DNA of 64,000 nt from Paenibacillus pinisoli. GTDB lineage: Bacteria; Bacillota; Bacilli; Paenibacillales; Paenibacillaceae. Position numbers and translations under genes: made by a program. Below, in pieces: positions 50,981 through 59,485 of the stretch (position 1 is the stretch's first letter; the number at the start of each line of letters is the position of its first letter). The stretch is taken from NCBI RefSeq assembly GCF_003605435.1, contig NZ_QXQB01000001.1, positions 186,001-250,000 of the forward strand, read 5' to 3'. A model generated the notes under the pieces. That model ran no database searches. It had not been told where the DNA came from and worked only from the letters and a program-made list of their open reading frames with translations.

Positions 50981-51775
50981 TTAATGCTTCATGCCTTCTG
51001 CCAGCATGTTCAGAAAGTACGGCAAGCGGTCCGGATGACAAGCAATCAGGCATGGCTGGTCAGCCGCTCCCGAGAACGGATTGCCCTCGAAGTCCGTTAC
51101 GGCCGCCCCCGCTTCCAACGCAAGCAGAATGCCGGAATACAAGTCTTCCCCCTCCGAATGATAGACGATAATGGCATCAAGATCGCCCCTGGCCAGCATG
51201 CTCCACTGCAGTGTTGGCGCCCATAGCCGCATCATTCTTTTCGTGCTCACATCAATATAATGCCGCAGCTGCACGGCTTCTTCGCGCTGCTGAACGGCAT
51301 GACCCTGAATCCAGCCCACTTTGGCTTTGGTGAAAGCCCGCGACGGATTCATGGAGACGGGGAGTTGATTGCATCTTGCTCCTTCACCGGCGGCTGCCGT
51401 ATACAACCGGTCAGTAATCGGCTCATAGATGACCGACAATACCGGTTCGTTTTGCCGCATAAGCGTTATGGAGACGCCGAACAAGGGCAGTCCCGCCGCA
51501 AAATTGTTCGTGCCGTCGAGCGGATCGACAAGCCATTGCCACTCGCTCTGCTTGCCGTCGTCTCCCGCTTCCTCCGACCGGATCGCATGATCTGGGAAGA
51601 CGCTGCGCAGCTTCGATAGAATGATAGCCTCCGCTTCATGATCCACTTCAGTCACCACATCTCCGTGCTCATCCTTCTCCTCTATGCGAAGCAACGAGCC
51701 GAATCGTTCCTTAATATATCTGCCTGCCTCGTAAGCGGCTGCAATCGCCACTTCCTTGGCCATATGCATCATCAT
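50981..51775 (-). CDS. Inositol-monophosphatase-family phosphatase
   Basis: 264 residues from ATG 51775, overlapping the previous stop (ATGA) with AAGGAG 8 nt upstream. IMPase metal sites: VVTEVDHEAEAIIL (Asp), IRSEEAGDDG (Glu-Glu), WQWLVDPLDGTNNFAAGLPL (DPLDGTxNF motif), LSVIYEPITDRLYTA, and EDLYSGILLALEAGAAVTDFEG, where the usual WDxAAG is EDLYSG. Mg-dependent, Li-sensitive phosphatase of inositol phosphate, PAP or related substrate. Confidence 0.9.
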   Translation of the reverse strand: MMMHMAKEVAIAAAYEAGRYIKERFGSLLRIEEKDEHGDVVTEVDHEAEAIILSKLRSVFPDHAIRSEEAGDDGKQSEWQWLVDPLDGTNNFAAGLPLFGVSITLMRQNEPVLSVIYEPITDRLYTAAAGEGARCNQLPVSMNPSRAFTKAKVGWIQGHAVQQREEAVQLRHYIDVSTKRMMRLWAPTLQWSMLARGDLDAIIVYHSEGEDLYSGILLALEAGAAVTDFEGNPFSGAADQPCLIACHPDRLPYFLNMLAEGMKH

Positions 51776-52140
51776 TCTTCTTGCTCCTTCTTGTCTGAAT
51801 AAAAGTGCAGCCGGTTGCCGAATGGATCCGTCACCTGGACGGCTTTCCATTCTTCCGAAAACCCCGGTCGCGCATAACTGTATTGCTTGGCAAGCAGATA
51901 CTCTTGCCAAGCCTTGGCATCCTCTACTTCTATGCGGATTGCTGCTCCCGGCGTACAATCGCCATGATGCTCAGACAGGTGCAGCACACAGCCGCCCTTC
52001 GACACTTGAGCGTACAACGGGAAATCAGGCTCATACCGGTGCTCCCAATCCAATTGAAATTCCAGAAAGGTAAGATAAAACTCCTTCGCCTTGCTCTCGT
52101 CGAAGATACGAAGAATCGGCACAGCTCCTTTGAATTCCAT
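51772..52140 (-). CDS. Glyoxalase/bleomycin-resistance-like protein
   Basis: 122 residues from ATG 52140 after GGGAGGG. VOC fold: VPILRIFDESKAKEFYLTFL, EFQLDWEHRYEPDFPLYAQV, CVLHLSEHHGDCTPGAAIRI, AVQVTDPFGNRLHFYSD. Length and motifs match the glyoxalase superfamily C / bleomycin-binding type (BRP). Possible roles are binding of a drug or a dioxygenase/isomerase-type reaction; nothing decides between them. Translationally coupled to the IMPase-family gene. Confidence 0.85.
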   Translation of the reverse strand: MEFKGAVPILRIFDESKAKEFYLTFLEFQLDWEHRYEPDFPLYAQVSKGGCVLHLSEHHGDCTPGAAIRIEVEDAKAWQEYLLAKQYSYARPGFSEEWKAVQVTDPFGNRLHFYSDKKEQEE

Positions 52141-52232
52141 ATCTCGGCTCCCTCCCCTTCTGGCCCCTCTATATGGGCATATCCCATACGCTTCCACGAT
52201 TATACATCTTCTTGCTCAATCAAGAAAGAGCT

Positions 52233-52285
52233 TGTTCTATACGCAGCAGCCCCTCCGGTGCCTGGAGGCTCCGAAGGGGCTGCTT
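52233..52285. terminator. GC-rich hairpin downstream of the HisA-like gene
   Basis: GCAGCCCCT/AGGGGCTGC arms around a partly self-complementary loop. No T-tract on the minus strand, so termination is uncertain. Confidence 0.4.
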
Positions 52286-52349
52286 GTTATTGATGCAGTC
52301 AGTTAGATCGACACAATTGCTGCCGGCCGTATCGTTTCTTTTCAAATCG

Positions 52350-53105
52350 TCAAGCTTGAAGCGCTCTGCTGAATGCGACAACTTCCTCATAAGGAAGATT
52401 GCCCCCGAAGATATCAAGAGCGCTGCCGATCGTCAGATCCAGCTTCCCGCCGGACAGCTCCAGGAACCGCTCCATATCGGCAATCGATCGTGCTCCGCCC
52501 GCATAAGTCGTCGGAATTTGCACCCATTCCGCCAAATCGCGGACCAGCGACTCCTGAATGCCGCTCTGCTTGCCCTCGACATCCACCGCATGAATCAAAT
52601 ATTCGGCGCAATAGCCCTCAAGCTCACGAATATTGGCTTCATTCACTTCAAAATCACTGAATTGCTTCCATTGATTCGTCACAACGAACCACTTTCCGTC
52701 CTTCTCCTTGCAGCTTAAATCGATGACCAGACGCTCCTTGCCGACTTCAGATACGATACGGCGGAGATGATCTTCGTTCAGCTTCCCGTCGCGGAAAATA
52801 TAGGACGTCACAATCACATGCGATCCGCCCTTCTCCAAATAAACAGACGCATTGTCGGCTGTAATGCCGCCGCCGATCTGCAAGCCCCCCGGATAGCGGG
52901 ACAGCGCCTGCTCCGCGGCAGCTTCATTGCCTGGCCCCAGCATGATTACATGCCCACCCGTCAGTGAGTCCTTCTTGAATAAGTCGGCATAATAGCCGGA
53001 GTCGTGGGTGGATACGAAATTTTCAATGATGGCGTCGTTAAGCGTCTCGCCTACGATCTGCTTCACTTTCCCCGCGTGAAGGTCGATGCATGGTCTGAAT
53101 TTCAA
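52350..53105 (-). CDS. hisA: Eukaryote-type HisA (ProFAR isomerase, HIS6-like)
   Basis: 251 residues from TTG 53105, 6 nt after AGAGGA; a TTG at 53126 overlaps that site. (beta/alpha)8 fold with the eukaryotic/HIS6 style: KFRPCIDLHAGKVKQIVG (catalytic Asp), STHDSGYYADLFKKD, GHVIMLGPGNEAAAEQAL, GGLQIGGGITADNASVYLEK, VTSYIFRDGKL, RLVIDLSCKEKDGKWFVVTN, AVDVEGKQSGIQESLV (second Asp), PTTYAGGARSIADMERF, LTIGSALDIFGG. It opens the ribose of ProFAR in histidine synthesis. The STHDSGYYADLF and KEKDGKWFVVTN segments mark the yeast-like subgroup, not ordinary bacterial HisA. No other his gene is nearby. Confidence 0.88.
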   Translation of the reverse strand: MKFRPCIDLHAGKVKQIVGETLNDAIIENFVSTHDSGYYADLFKKDSLTGGHVIMLGPGNEAAAEQALSRYPGGLQIGGGITADNASVYLEKGGSHVIVTSYIFRDGKLNEDHLRRIVSEVGKERLVIDLSCKEKDGKWFVVTNQWKQFSDFEVNEANIRELEGYCAEYLIHAVDVEGKQSGIQESLVRDLAEWVQIPTTYAGGARSIADMERFLELSGGKLDLTIGSALDIFGGNLPYEEVVAFSRALQA

Positions 53106-53203
53106 CGTCGTTCCTCTATTCTTCAATATGATAGATACAGCTGCTAGTCGCAGCCTCTTCTATTCTGACATAGAGTACCGCATCATCGCAATAAATAGTT
53201 CCG

Positions 53204-54064
53204 TTAACCGTTATTCATATTGGATGAGTCCGTCATATATTCTTTGATTTGATGGGTAATATCAACCAGCATTTCACGCTGCCGCTTGAGCTGTATCCGA
53301 TCCTGATGCGCGCCTAGAACAAAAACCAATTCCTGAACTAGCGGCTGCGGACAGAAAGCGAGCTCCGACAGCTGTCTCCCAATCTTCTTGTCGCCTTTGA
53401 AATATACCCCGTTGACCGCCAGCAGCACCTGCAGCAGCGAATGGAAGGACTGCTGGGCGATGCCCGAGGCATAGACATAATCCCCGCGCTCAATAGCGCT
53501 CAAATAATGGAAGTTGTCCAGCCAAAACGTCGACTTCCACCAAAACTGCCGGATAATAGCTTCCCTCAGCTTCTCTGGATATTCGCGCACTTGCTCCTTC
53601 CAAGCCGCCAATACTCCCTCATCGTCTGAGAGCGGCTGCACAAAGCTCACTTCCGACAGGCAAATATAGTTAAAATAGCCGCTGAGCGTCCAGAAGGTTG
53701 GCTCGACGAATATATGGCCGCTTAAGCAATCCTGAATCGCCTTTTGGTATCCTTCGATCGATTTTACGCTTGTCTCAATCTTCATGCCCCTATAGTAAAA
53801 ATCCGCGCAACCGCCCCATAAAGTTCCGTCGATATTTTCATCGATATAACAGGGCTGATCCGCATCGGCAATAGCTGATAGGATTGACCGGCGTTCCTCA
53901 AGCGGCTTGACCCCATCCGTATAGACGTAGAAATCCAGATCGGAGAATTCATCCATATATCCTTTTGCATAGGACCCGCCAAGCGCGATCACATACCGTC
54001 CTGTGAGCATTTCCTTCAAGACAGGCACTATCGCTTCGATCCGATCAATTGCCTCTCCATGCAT
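53204..54064 (-). CDS. Nucleotidyltransferase-domain protein (DUF4037-like)
   Basis: 286 residues from ATG 54064, 8 nt after GGGGG. N-terminal polymerase-beta-type nucleotidyltransferase motif YVIALGGSYAKGYMDEFSDLD (GGS-x-DxD) and FYVYTDG. The C-terminal part is helical (WFWKSTFWL-like residues, DNFHYLSAIERGDYVYASGI) and fits DUF4037. Relatives include aminoglycoside and MNT-type transferases. Target unknown. No antitoxin-like partner, so not an obvious MNT/HEPN pair. Confidence 0.8.
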   Translation of the reverse strand: MHGEAIDRIEAIVPVLKEMLTGRYVIALGGSYAKGYMDEFSDLDFYVYTDGVKPLEERRSILSAIADADQPCYIDENIDGTLWGGCADFYYRGMKIETSVKSIEGYQKAIQDCLSGHIFVEPTFWTLSGYFNYICLSEVSFVQPLSDDEGVLAAWKEQVREYPEKLREAIIRQFWWKSTFWLDNFHYLSAIERGDYVYASGIAQQSFHSLLQVLLAVNGVYFKGDKKIGRQLSELAFCPQPLVQELVFVLGAHQDRIQLKRQREMLVDITHQIKEYMTDSSNMNNG

Positions 54065-54117
54065 GTCGCTAACCCCCGCCAATCATAGATAAGATATAAG
54101 AGAATTTCTTTTGTATT

Positions 54118-55203
54118 TTATTGCCGTTCCCAAGCTCCTTCATCGTTCATACGGTAATCCCAATAGACCGAATCTTCTTTCGCGAGATCATAGACGCGTA
54201 CAATATACGACCCGTCTTCCAGTTGATTCAGCTCCGCCAGATGGCCTTGGCCAAGAGACATCCCTTCCAAAAATGACTGGCTTATCTCCATTGTCCCTTC
54301 GTTCCATCGCAGGAGAAAAAGATCAGGAGCATTGTTGCCCAGTCCTTCAAAGATGAGCAGCATCTCGTCTATGCCGTCTCCATCCATATCAGCCATTTGC
54401 AGCCGTCCCCAAGCATCAAAGAAATACATCCCTGTAGCATCATCTCCATGAATAAACAGATACTTATATAGCCCTGACCCTGTCGCTAATAGCGGAATTC
54501 CGCCTATCAGCTTGACATCTTCTGAACCCGGAACAGCTTGATCTATCTTGCACAGCCCTATACACGAGTCTTGCGTCTCTTTCTCCAAGTGGGGAAGCAG
54601 CTCAAGCATAGGATATCGCTTGTCTCCCCACTGCAGCAGCCCATTTATAGCGTCCACAGCTTTATCTTCCGACGCTGGAGTGTGATAAAGATGAAAGACT
54701 GCTTCTTGCTCCGCTATCTGACCGAAATCCATGGATTGCATGCTCTGCCAGTCCGCTCCTGCCTCTCCTTCCGTCAACTCCGCAACATCGAGCTTTCGGT
54801 AAGACAGCTCAAGCTTCGCCCGAAATTTCCCGTCAGGCTGCTCTGGAGCTGTCTCAGGCGATGGAGGAACAGGCGGCGCGGATGGGGCTTGCCCGATCTT
54901 CTTCACCTTGCGTGCTCCCCCTTGACTAGGGAAAGAATGATTGACCCCGCCTTGAATCCAATATTGGACGCGGTCGCCGACCTTGTAGCGGGCGGAAGAA
55001 GCATTCAGCATAATCGCCGAACCTTCATACTGATCCATGATATCGTTCCAGGACATGCCGAGATACGGCTCTGCCGAATAATCCAGCACGAGAATCTTCT
55101 TGCCGTCAGTATGAAAGACTACGCCTTCCCCATCAGGAGACGAGGATGCGCATCCCGCGAGAACGGTCAACAAAACCAAACATAACCAAAACTTCATTTT
55201 CAT
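54118..55203 (-). CDS. Lipoprotein with DUF3221-like and FG-GAP-like regions
   Basis: 361 residues from ATG 55203. Lipobox LLTVLAGCASS at Cys18. Residues ~25-105 have a DUF3221-like beta-barrel (ILVLDYSAEPYLGMSWNDIM, VGDRVQYWIQGGVNHSFPSQ). A Pro-rich linker (APPVPPSPETAPEQP) is followed by a ~220-residue beta domain with QMADMDGDGIDEMLLIFEGL, a Ca-binding-like loop of repeat proteins. Membrane-anchored outside. No partner genes obvious; function unknown. Confidence 0.78.
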   Translation of the reverse strand: MKMKFWLCLVLLTVLAGCASSSPDGEGVVFHTDGKKILVLDYSAEPYLGMSWNDIMDQYEGSAIMLNASSARYKVGDRVQYWIQGGVNHSFPSQGGARKVKKIGQAPSAPPVPPSPETAPEQPDGKFRAKLELSYRKLDVAELTEGEAGADWQSMQSMDFGQIAEQEAVFHLYHTPASEDKAVDAINGLLQWGDKRYPMLELLPHLEKETQDSCIGLCKIDQAVPGSEDVKLIGGIPLLATGSGLYKYLFIHGDDATGMYFFDAWGRLQMADMDGDGIDEMLLIFEGLGNNAPDLFLLRWNEGTMEISQSFLEGMSLGQGHLAELNQLEDGSYIVRVYDLAKEDSVYWDYRMNDEGAWERQ

Positions 55204-55463
55204 CGGACATGATCCGCCTTTCGGTTTTAGGGTTTGGCAAGCAACTTTATACATGAGCAATCGGGTATAGAGAAAACAAAGGAGTACAGGTAAGTCATGA
55301 GGGAATAAAGTGCGGGAAGAGGCGGAAGCTGTCCGGTTTGATCCGAAGCAGCCACCGCATCGCATAAGGTGCAGCAGCGCGCCGCAGTTAAAGGGTGGGT
55401 GTGTGAGGCTGGAACAAATTGCGATTCAAATCAATCATCAGGCGCTGCAATAACAAGATGATG

Positions 55464-56396
55464 TCACTTCAATGCCATAGGGACAAGATGCTGGAAGATC
55501 AGCTCTCTCGCCCATTTGGCGTCGTTGCGTTTCGTTATTTTTTTCCGTATGACAATGGTAAGACCTAGTGAAGGGATGTTCATCAGATGCTGGCCGCCAT
55601 GTCCGAAGGCAAAATAACAATCGGCGCATCCATTGAAGGGTTCAGGTGAAATCCACCAGTGGTAGCCGTATCCGCCATAGATCGGCGGTTCGTAATGAAG
55701 CAGTCCGCGATGATGAAGGGCGGTGGATTGCTCAATCCAGGAAGGCGATACAATCTCCGCCCCGTTCCATCTTCCGCCTTGCACATACATCATGCCGATC
55801 TTGGCGAGATCATGACCGTATAAGGACAGTCCCGTGCCTCCTTCGCTGATGCCGTTTTTTTCGGACCAGCGGGCAGCCTCGAAGCCAAGCGGCTGGAACA
55901 GCCGTTCCTTGGCATAATGAACGGCTGATTTCCCCGTTGCCGCAGTCAGAATGGCGGAGAGCAGATGCGAGCCTCCTGAGTTGTAGGTGTAAGCATGGCC
56001 TGGCTCATGGATAACCGGCTTAGCCAATGTATATGCCACAGGGTCGGCGGAAGCCCGCATCTCCTTATAGGGCTTGTCAAAGTCAGGCCATTCGAAGCCC
56101 GGAGTCATGGTGAGCAGGTGCTTAATCGTGATGGACCGGCGTAACTGCTCGTCCAGCTCTGACACATCCAAATAATCGCCGATCGGCTGATCGATGCTGC
56201 CGATCTCGCCCCGATCCAGCGCTATGCCGATTAAAGCGGACAGTACGCTTTTGGTAATGGAATACAACGGGCCAAGCGAATCGGACCCTCCATCATGCCA
56301 ATCCTCCAGCAGCTCCCCGTCGCGGTAGACGATAGCGGACTTGATCCGCCATTCCTTTGCAAGCTGAATCGTTTCATCACTCATCAACATAGCCAT
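55464..56396 (-). CDS. Serine hydrolase, beta-lactamase/penicillin-binding family
   Basis: 310 residues from ATG 56396, with AAAGGCG upstream; an earlier ATG at 56426 overlaps the MFS stop. Class-C beta-lactamase-like motifs: SxxK in LYSITKSVLSALIGIALDRG, YxN in HAYTYNSGGSHLLSAIL, and a terminal HGG-type loop FAFGHGGQHLMNIP replacing KTG. No signal peptide, so cytosolic, like EstB-type esterases. Likely an esterase or amidase; real beta-lactam hydrolysis is doubtful. Operon with the MFS exporter upstream. Confidence 0.88.
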   Translation of the reverse strand: MAMLMSDETIQLAKEWRIKSAIVYRDGELLEDWHDGGSDSLGPLYSITKSVLSALIGIALDRGEIGSIDQPIGDYLDVSELDEQLRRSITIKHLLTMTPGFEWPDFDKPYKEMRASADPVAYTLAKPVIHEPGHAYTYNSGGSHLLSAILTAATGKSAVHYAKERLFQPLGFEAARWSEKNGISEGGTGLSLYGHDLAKIGMMYVQGGRWNGAEIVSPSWIEQSTALHHRGLLHYEPPIYGGYGYHWWISPEPFNGCADCYFAFGHGGQHLMNIPSLGLTIVIRKKITKRNDAKWARELIFQHLVPMALK

Positions 56397-56422
56397 GCCG
56401 TTACGCCTTTCTCTGTTACTCA

Positions 56423-57841
56423 TCATGATGCGTGATTGCCAGCCTGGAGCGGTTCTTCCTGGGCCTGTCTCGGCGTCACGAAGGACAGCAGCAGGACAGC
56501 GACTGAAAGCCATGCAACCCAGACAAAGATATGATGAAGACTAGACTCCAGCATAGCGGGATCAATATCGTTCGCTGTACCCGTATGCAGCATCAGGCCA
56601 AATACAGTAATGCCGATGGTCTGGCCCAGCGTACGAATGAAGTTATTGCTCGCAACAGCTGCGCCGCGCAGCTCTCTTCCAACTGCCGATGTAACGGCAA
56701 CCGTCAATGCTGTCAGCGTCAGGCCGAAGCTGATTCCTGACAGGAATGTATAGAACACCAGCAGCCAGATCGACGAGGAGCCGTCCACCAGAGCAAAGCC
56801 TGCATTGCTGACCAGCAGGAAGCATGCCGAGATGATGCAGATGGCTCGCAAGCCTGTCTTGGCAATCATATTGCCCGCCACGATGGAGCCAAGCGGCCAG
56901 GCAATCGATAACGGAATCATCAGGATGCCGGAAAAAGTAGCCGTCTTGCCGTATACCCCCTGGAACCAGAGCGGCAAATAAAAGATAACGGCGACATTAA
57001 TGACGCATAGGATAAAGCTGATCAAATTCGCCATGGAGATCAGTCGGCTTCGGAATAGCTGAAGCGGAATGATCGGCTCCGGCGACCGCTTCTCAATCCA
57101 CAGAAACCAAGACAGCAGCGCAGCGGACAGTATGAACAGCACTGTCGTCACCCAGCCCCCTTGAGCCTCTCCTCCCTCGCCGCGAACAAGCGACATGGCA
57201 TAGAGGAAAAAGAACATGCCTACGCTAAACACAATAATCCCTGGAAAATCGATATGGCGTTTTTTCTTCTCCAGCTTTTCTTTCATAAAGCGAGACAACA
57301 GGATGAGCGCTGCTATGCCAAAAGGCAGATTCATGTAGAAGATCGCTCTCCAGGATACATAATCGACAAGCAGACCGCCAAGCAGCGGCCCGGAAATACC
57401 GGCAATCCCCCAGATGCTGGACATCCAGCCCTGGACCTTGGCGCGTTTCTCGAAAGGATACAGATCGCCTATAATCGTATATGGAATCGTAGTGAGCGCA
57501 CCAGCTCCAAGCCCTTGCAGCGCCCGGAACCAGATCAGGCCGGTCATGGACTGAGCTATGCCAGAGAGCATCGAGCCTGCCAGGAAGATGAGCGCGCCGA
57601 TGATGAACATTCTTTTGCGGCCGTACAAATCTGATAATTTGCCATAGATCGGGGTTGTAATTACGGTTGCGAGCAGATAGATGGAGATAATCCAGCTGTA
57701 CTGCTGGACGCCTTGCAGCTCGCCAGTAATACTGGGCATAGCTGTGCCGACGATTGTGCCTTCAATAGCAGCAAGAAAAGTCGCTACGAACAGAGCGACT
57801 GTAATTTTCGTACGGGATGATTCAGTTGCTTCTTCCTTCAT
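56423..57841 (-). CDS. MFS drug exporter, DHA2 family (EmrB/QacA-like)
   Basis: 472 residues; ATG 57841 after AAAGGA. Fourteen helices expected. Motif D1 LAAIEGTIVGTAMPSITGEL, motif A GKLSDLYGRKRMFIIGALIF, motif C WGIAGISGPLLGGLLVDYVS, IFYMNLPFGIAALILLSRF. These drug/proton antiporters export lipophilic cations and antibiotics. It is preceded 18 bp upstream by the small hypothetical gene and followed by the serine hydrolase. Confidence 0.93.
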   Translation of the reverse strand: MKEEATESSRTKITVALFVATFLAAIEGTIVGTAMPSITGELQGVQQYSWIISIYLLATVITTPIYGKLSDLYGRKRMFIIGALIFLAGSMLSGIAQSMTGLIWFRALQGLGAGALTTIPYTIIGDLYPFEKRAKVQGWMSSIWGIAGISGPLLGGLLVDYVSWRAIFYMNLPFGIAALILLSRFMKEKLEKKKRHIDFPGIIVFSVGMFFFLYAMSLVRGEGGEAQGGWVTTVLFILSAALLSWFLWIEKRSPEPIIPLQLFRSRLISMANLISFILCVINVAVIFYLPLWFQGVYGKTATFSGILMIPLSIAWPLGSIVAGNMIAKTGLRAICIISACFLLVSNAGFALVDGSSSIWLLVFYTFLSGISFGLTLTALTVAVTSAVGRELRGAAVASNNFIRTLGQTIGITVFGLMLHTGTANDIDPAMLESSLHHIFVWVAWLSVAVLLLSFVTPRQAQEEPLQAGNHAS

Positions 57842-57859
57842 CGGGTATAAGTCCTTTCG

Positions 57860-58120
57860 TTACGACACGCAGCTCGATGCCGCTTCCTGGCGCATGCCTC
57901 CTTTCGGAATCATGCAGAAGCCGAAGCATTGGCGCATAATGTAGCTCTGGCGCTGCGGCTCCTCCCGCTTCCAAAATTCAGGATCCTGGAACAGCTCGGC
58001 AAGAACGCGCTTGGCAGCCTCGCATGCGGCAGCCTCATCGCCAAGCATCGACAAGCATATCGTATATGTAATGGATTCACAGCTGCGGAGAACAGCCACT
58101 TTCTGTCCAAATTTCAACAT
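57860..58120 (-). CDS. Small cysteine-containing protein of unknown function
   Basis: 86 residues from ATG 58120, after AAGGGG. Helical: MLKFGQKVAVLRSCESITYT, CLSMLGDEAAACEAAKRVLA, ELFQDPEFWKREEPQRQSY, then IMRQCFGFCMIPKGGM. The LGDEAAACEAAKRVLAELF segment with WKRE resembles a trimmed sigma-region-2 helix pair (compare the DAEDxxQE helix), but no promoter-binding region is present. Five or more Cys. It starts the operon with the MFS exporter and could be its regulator (inference). Confidence 0.6.
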   Translation of the reverse strand: MLKFGQKVAVLRSCESITYTICLSMLGDEAAACEAAKRVLAELFQDPEFWKREEPQRQSYIMRQCFGFCMIPKGGMRQEAASSCVS

Positions 58121-58325
58121 TTTCCCCTTCGCTCCTTCATCTTGCACTAAGCTAGACTAATTATAGCGAAGCTTCGACAGGAAAAAGTTACGAAATGGTT
58201 AAATTCGGAACGTCGAGCTGTCTCACGCGTAAGAGTTATATAAAATCAGTGTGATTTATGTTACGCTTATACACTAGATTCCCTTACTCACGAAACTACT
58301 GGAGAATAGGAAGAGTGCCTTTACA

Positions 58326-58946
58326 ATGGCTTATGACTTATTGCTGTCCATCATTGAACAGGTTGGATATGTTGCTCTGTTTCTTGTGCTTTGCCTCGGG
58401 CTGATCGGCTTGCCGATCCCGAATGAGGCTGTCGTCATGACGGGCGGCGCATTGTCCGCTGCCGACGCGCTTGATCCTGTACCCGCTTACATCATGACCT
58501 TCCTCGGCATATGCTCCGCTATGACATTCGGATACAGCATCGGCCGATTCTCGGGCGCCAAGCTGTCCAATTGGTTTCGCCGGAAGAAGAACATCTCCAA
58601 GTTTCTAGACAAATCGGAGGAGCTTAGCGACAAATACGGCGGTTATGCGCTTAGCATCAGTCTATGCTTTCCGTTCCTGCGCCATGTAACACCGTATGTC
58701 ATGGGACTGAACCGCATGAAATTTATGCGATTTATGCTGTTCGCGTATCCTTCGGCTTTGGTATGGACACTGTTCTATTTCATCCTCGGCTCCTTCGTCG
58801 GGGACAAGGTTCAAGATCTGTCCAACGAAATTTCCTCCTACGGCACATGGATTCTGATCGTATTGTGTGCCGCCGCCGCAGGGTTTGTCGTATACCGCTA
58901 TAACAAGAACAAATCGGTCAAACATGATATCGATCATTCCGCTTAA
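58326..58946 (+). CDS. DedA family membrane protein
   Basis: 206 residues; ATG 58326, ribosome site weak (GGAAGAG, long spacing). DedA features: LGLIGLPIPNEAVVMTGGAL (E..P.P.E.. loop), FLGICSAMTFGYSIGRFSGA, LCFPFLRHVTPYVMGLNRMK (F.R..P..R...G motif), FAYPSALVWTLFYFILGSFV. Closest to the B. subtilis YbfM/YngC type. Probable lipid or undecaprenyl-phosphate flippase. A monocistronic gene with its own terminator. Confidence 0.88.
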   Translation: MAYDLLLSIIEQVGYVALFLVLCLGLIGLPIPNEAVVMTGGALSAADALDPVPAYIMTFLGICSAMTFGYSIGRFSGAKLSNWFRRKKNISKFLDKSEELSDKYGGYALSISLCFPFLRHVTPYVMGLNRMKFMRFMLFAYPSALVWTLFYFILGSFVGDKVQDLSNEISSYGTWILIVLCAAAAGFVVYRYNKNKSVKHDIDHSA

Positions 58947-58968
58947 TTCCGGTCATGCGCCGGGACGA

Positions 58969-59018
58969 AGAAGCCCATGTCTCGAGGATGAACCTCTCGG
59001 ACATGGGCTTTCTTTTTT
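58969..59018 (+). terminator. Terminator of the DedA gene
   Basis: AAGCCCATGTC/GACATGGGCTT stem (CGAG/CTC inner pairs) followed by TTCTTTTTT on the plus strand. Confidence 0.85.
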
Positions 59019-59286
59019 ATGGAGCCAGCTTATCCTTCGCTGCCTGCACCAGCTGATCGAATAGCTCGTCATTCTCCTCCAGCTCGTCCTCCACTTGCTC
59101 CAGCTGCTCTTCTTTCCCCGATTCGTTCAAGAAAAATAGCCCGTAGCCCCAATCCGTACCGCGCTTGCTATGTAAGGTTATCTCATACTCATGCGCATGC
59201 CCTTCGACGCTGAATTGCACTTTTCCGACATAGCCGTCTTCCTTCGTATAAGTCATCGCTGCATCCATGATGCTCACCGTGATCAT
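59017..59286 (-). CDS. Small acidic hypothetical protein
   Basis: About 89 residues. Start uncertain: ATG 59286 chosen, with ATG 59268 possible (GGTGA 5 nt upstream). Sequence: TYTKEDGYVGKVQFSVEGHA, HEYEITLHSKRGTDWGYGLF, then a Glu-rich helix (EEQLEQVEDELEENDELFDQ). A beta-sheet start and acidic helix end suggest a small alpha/beta protein. It is probably conserved in Paenibacillaceae, judged from memory only. Function unknown. Confidence 0.7.
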   Translation of the reverse strand: MITVSIMDAAMTYTKEDGYVGKVQFSVEGHAHEYEITLHSKRGTDWGYGLFFLNESGKEEQLEQVEDELEENDELFDQLVQAAKDKLAP

Positions 59287-59485
59287 CCTTAAGGTCATCC
59301 TTTCCGTGCTTGCTGTACAAGAAGCATCTCGTCCATATCGTTAGTAGGATAGCATAGCAGGCCCCAAGGCGCAACCGAATTCATGGCAAGCCGCACTCCG
59401 GCGAACGCCTATGTCCATCCCTGCATACATTACAGTACGATAGCCGGCGTTCCGGCTACGTTGCCTGCTGGGAGGATGATCGCGT

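Noticed and set aside
53204..54064. Toxin-antitoxin (MNT/HEPN) pair
   Set aside because: The nucleotidyltransferase is long and single, with no small HEPN-type partner beside it.
55464..56396. True secreted beta-lactamase
   Set aside because: No signal peptide or lipobox, and the KTG motif is replaced by HGG, which points to an esterase-like hydrolase.
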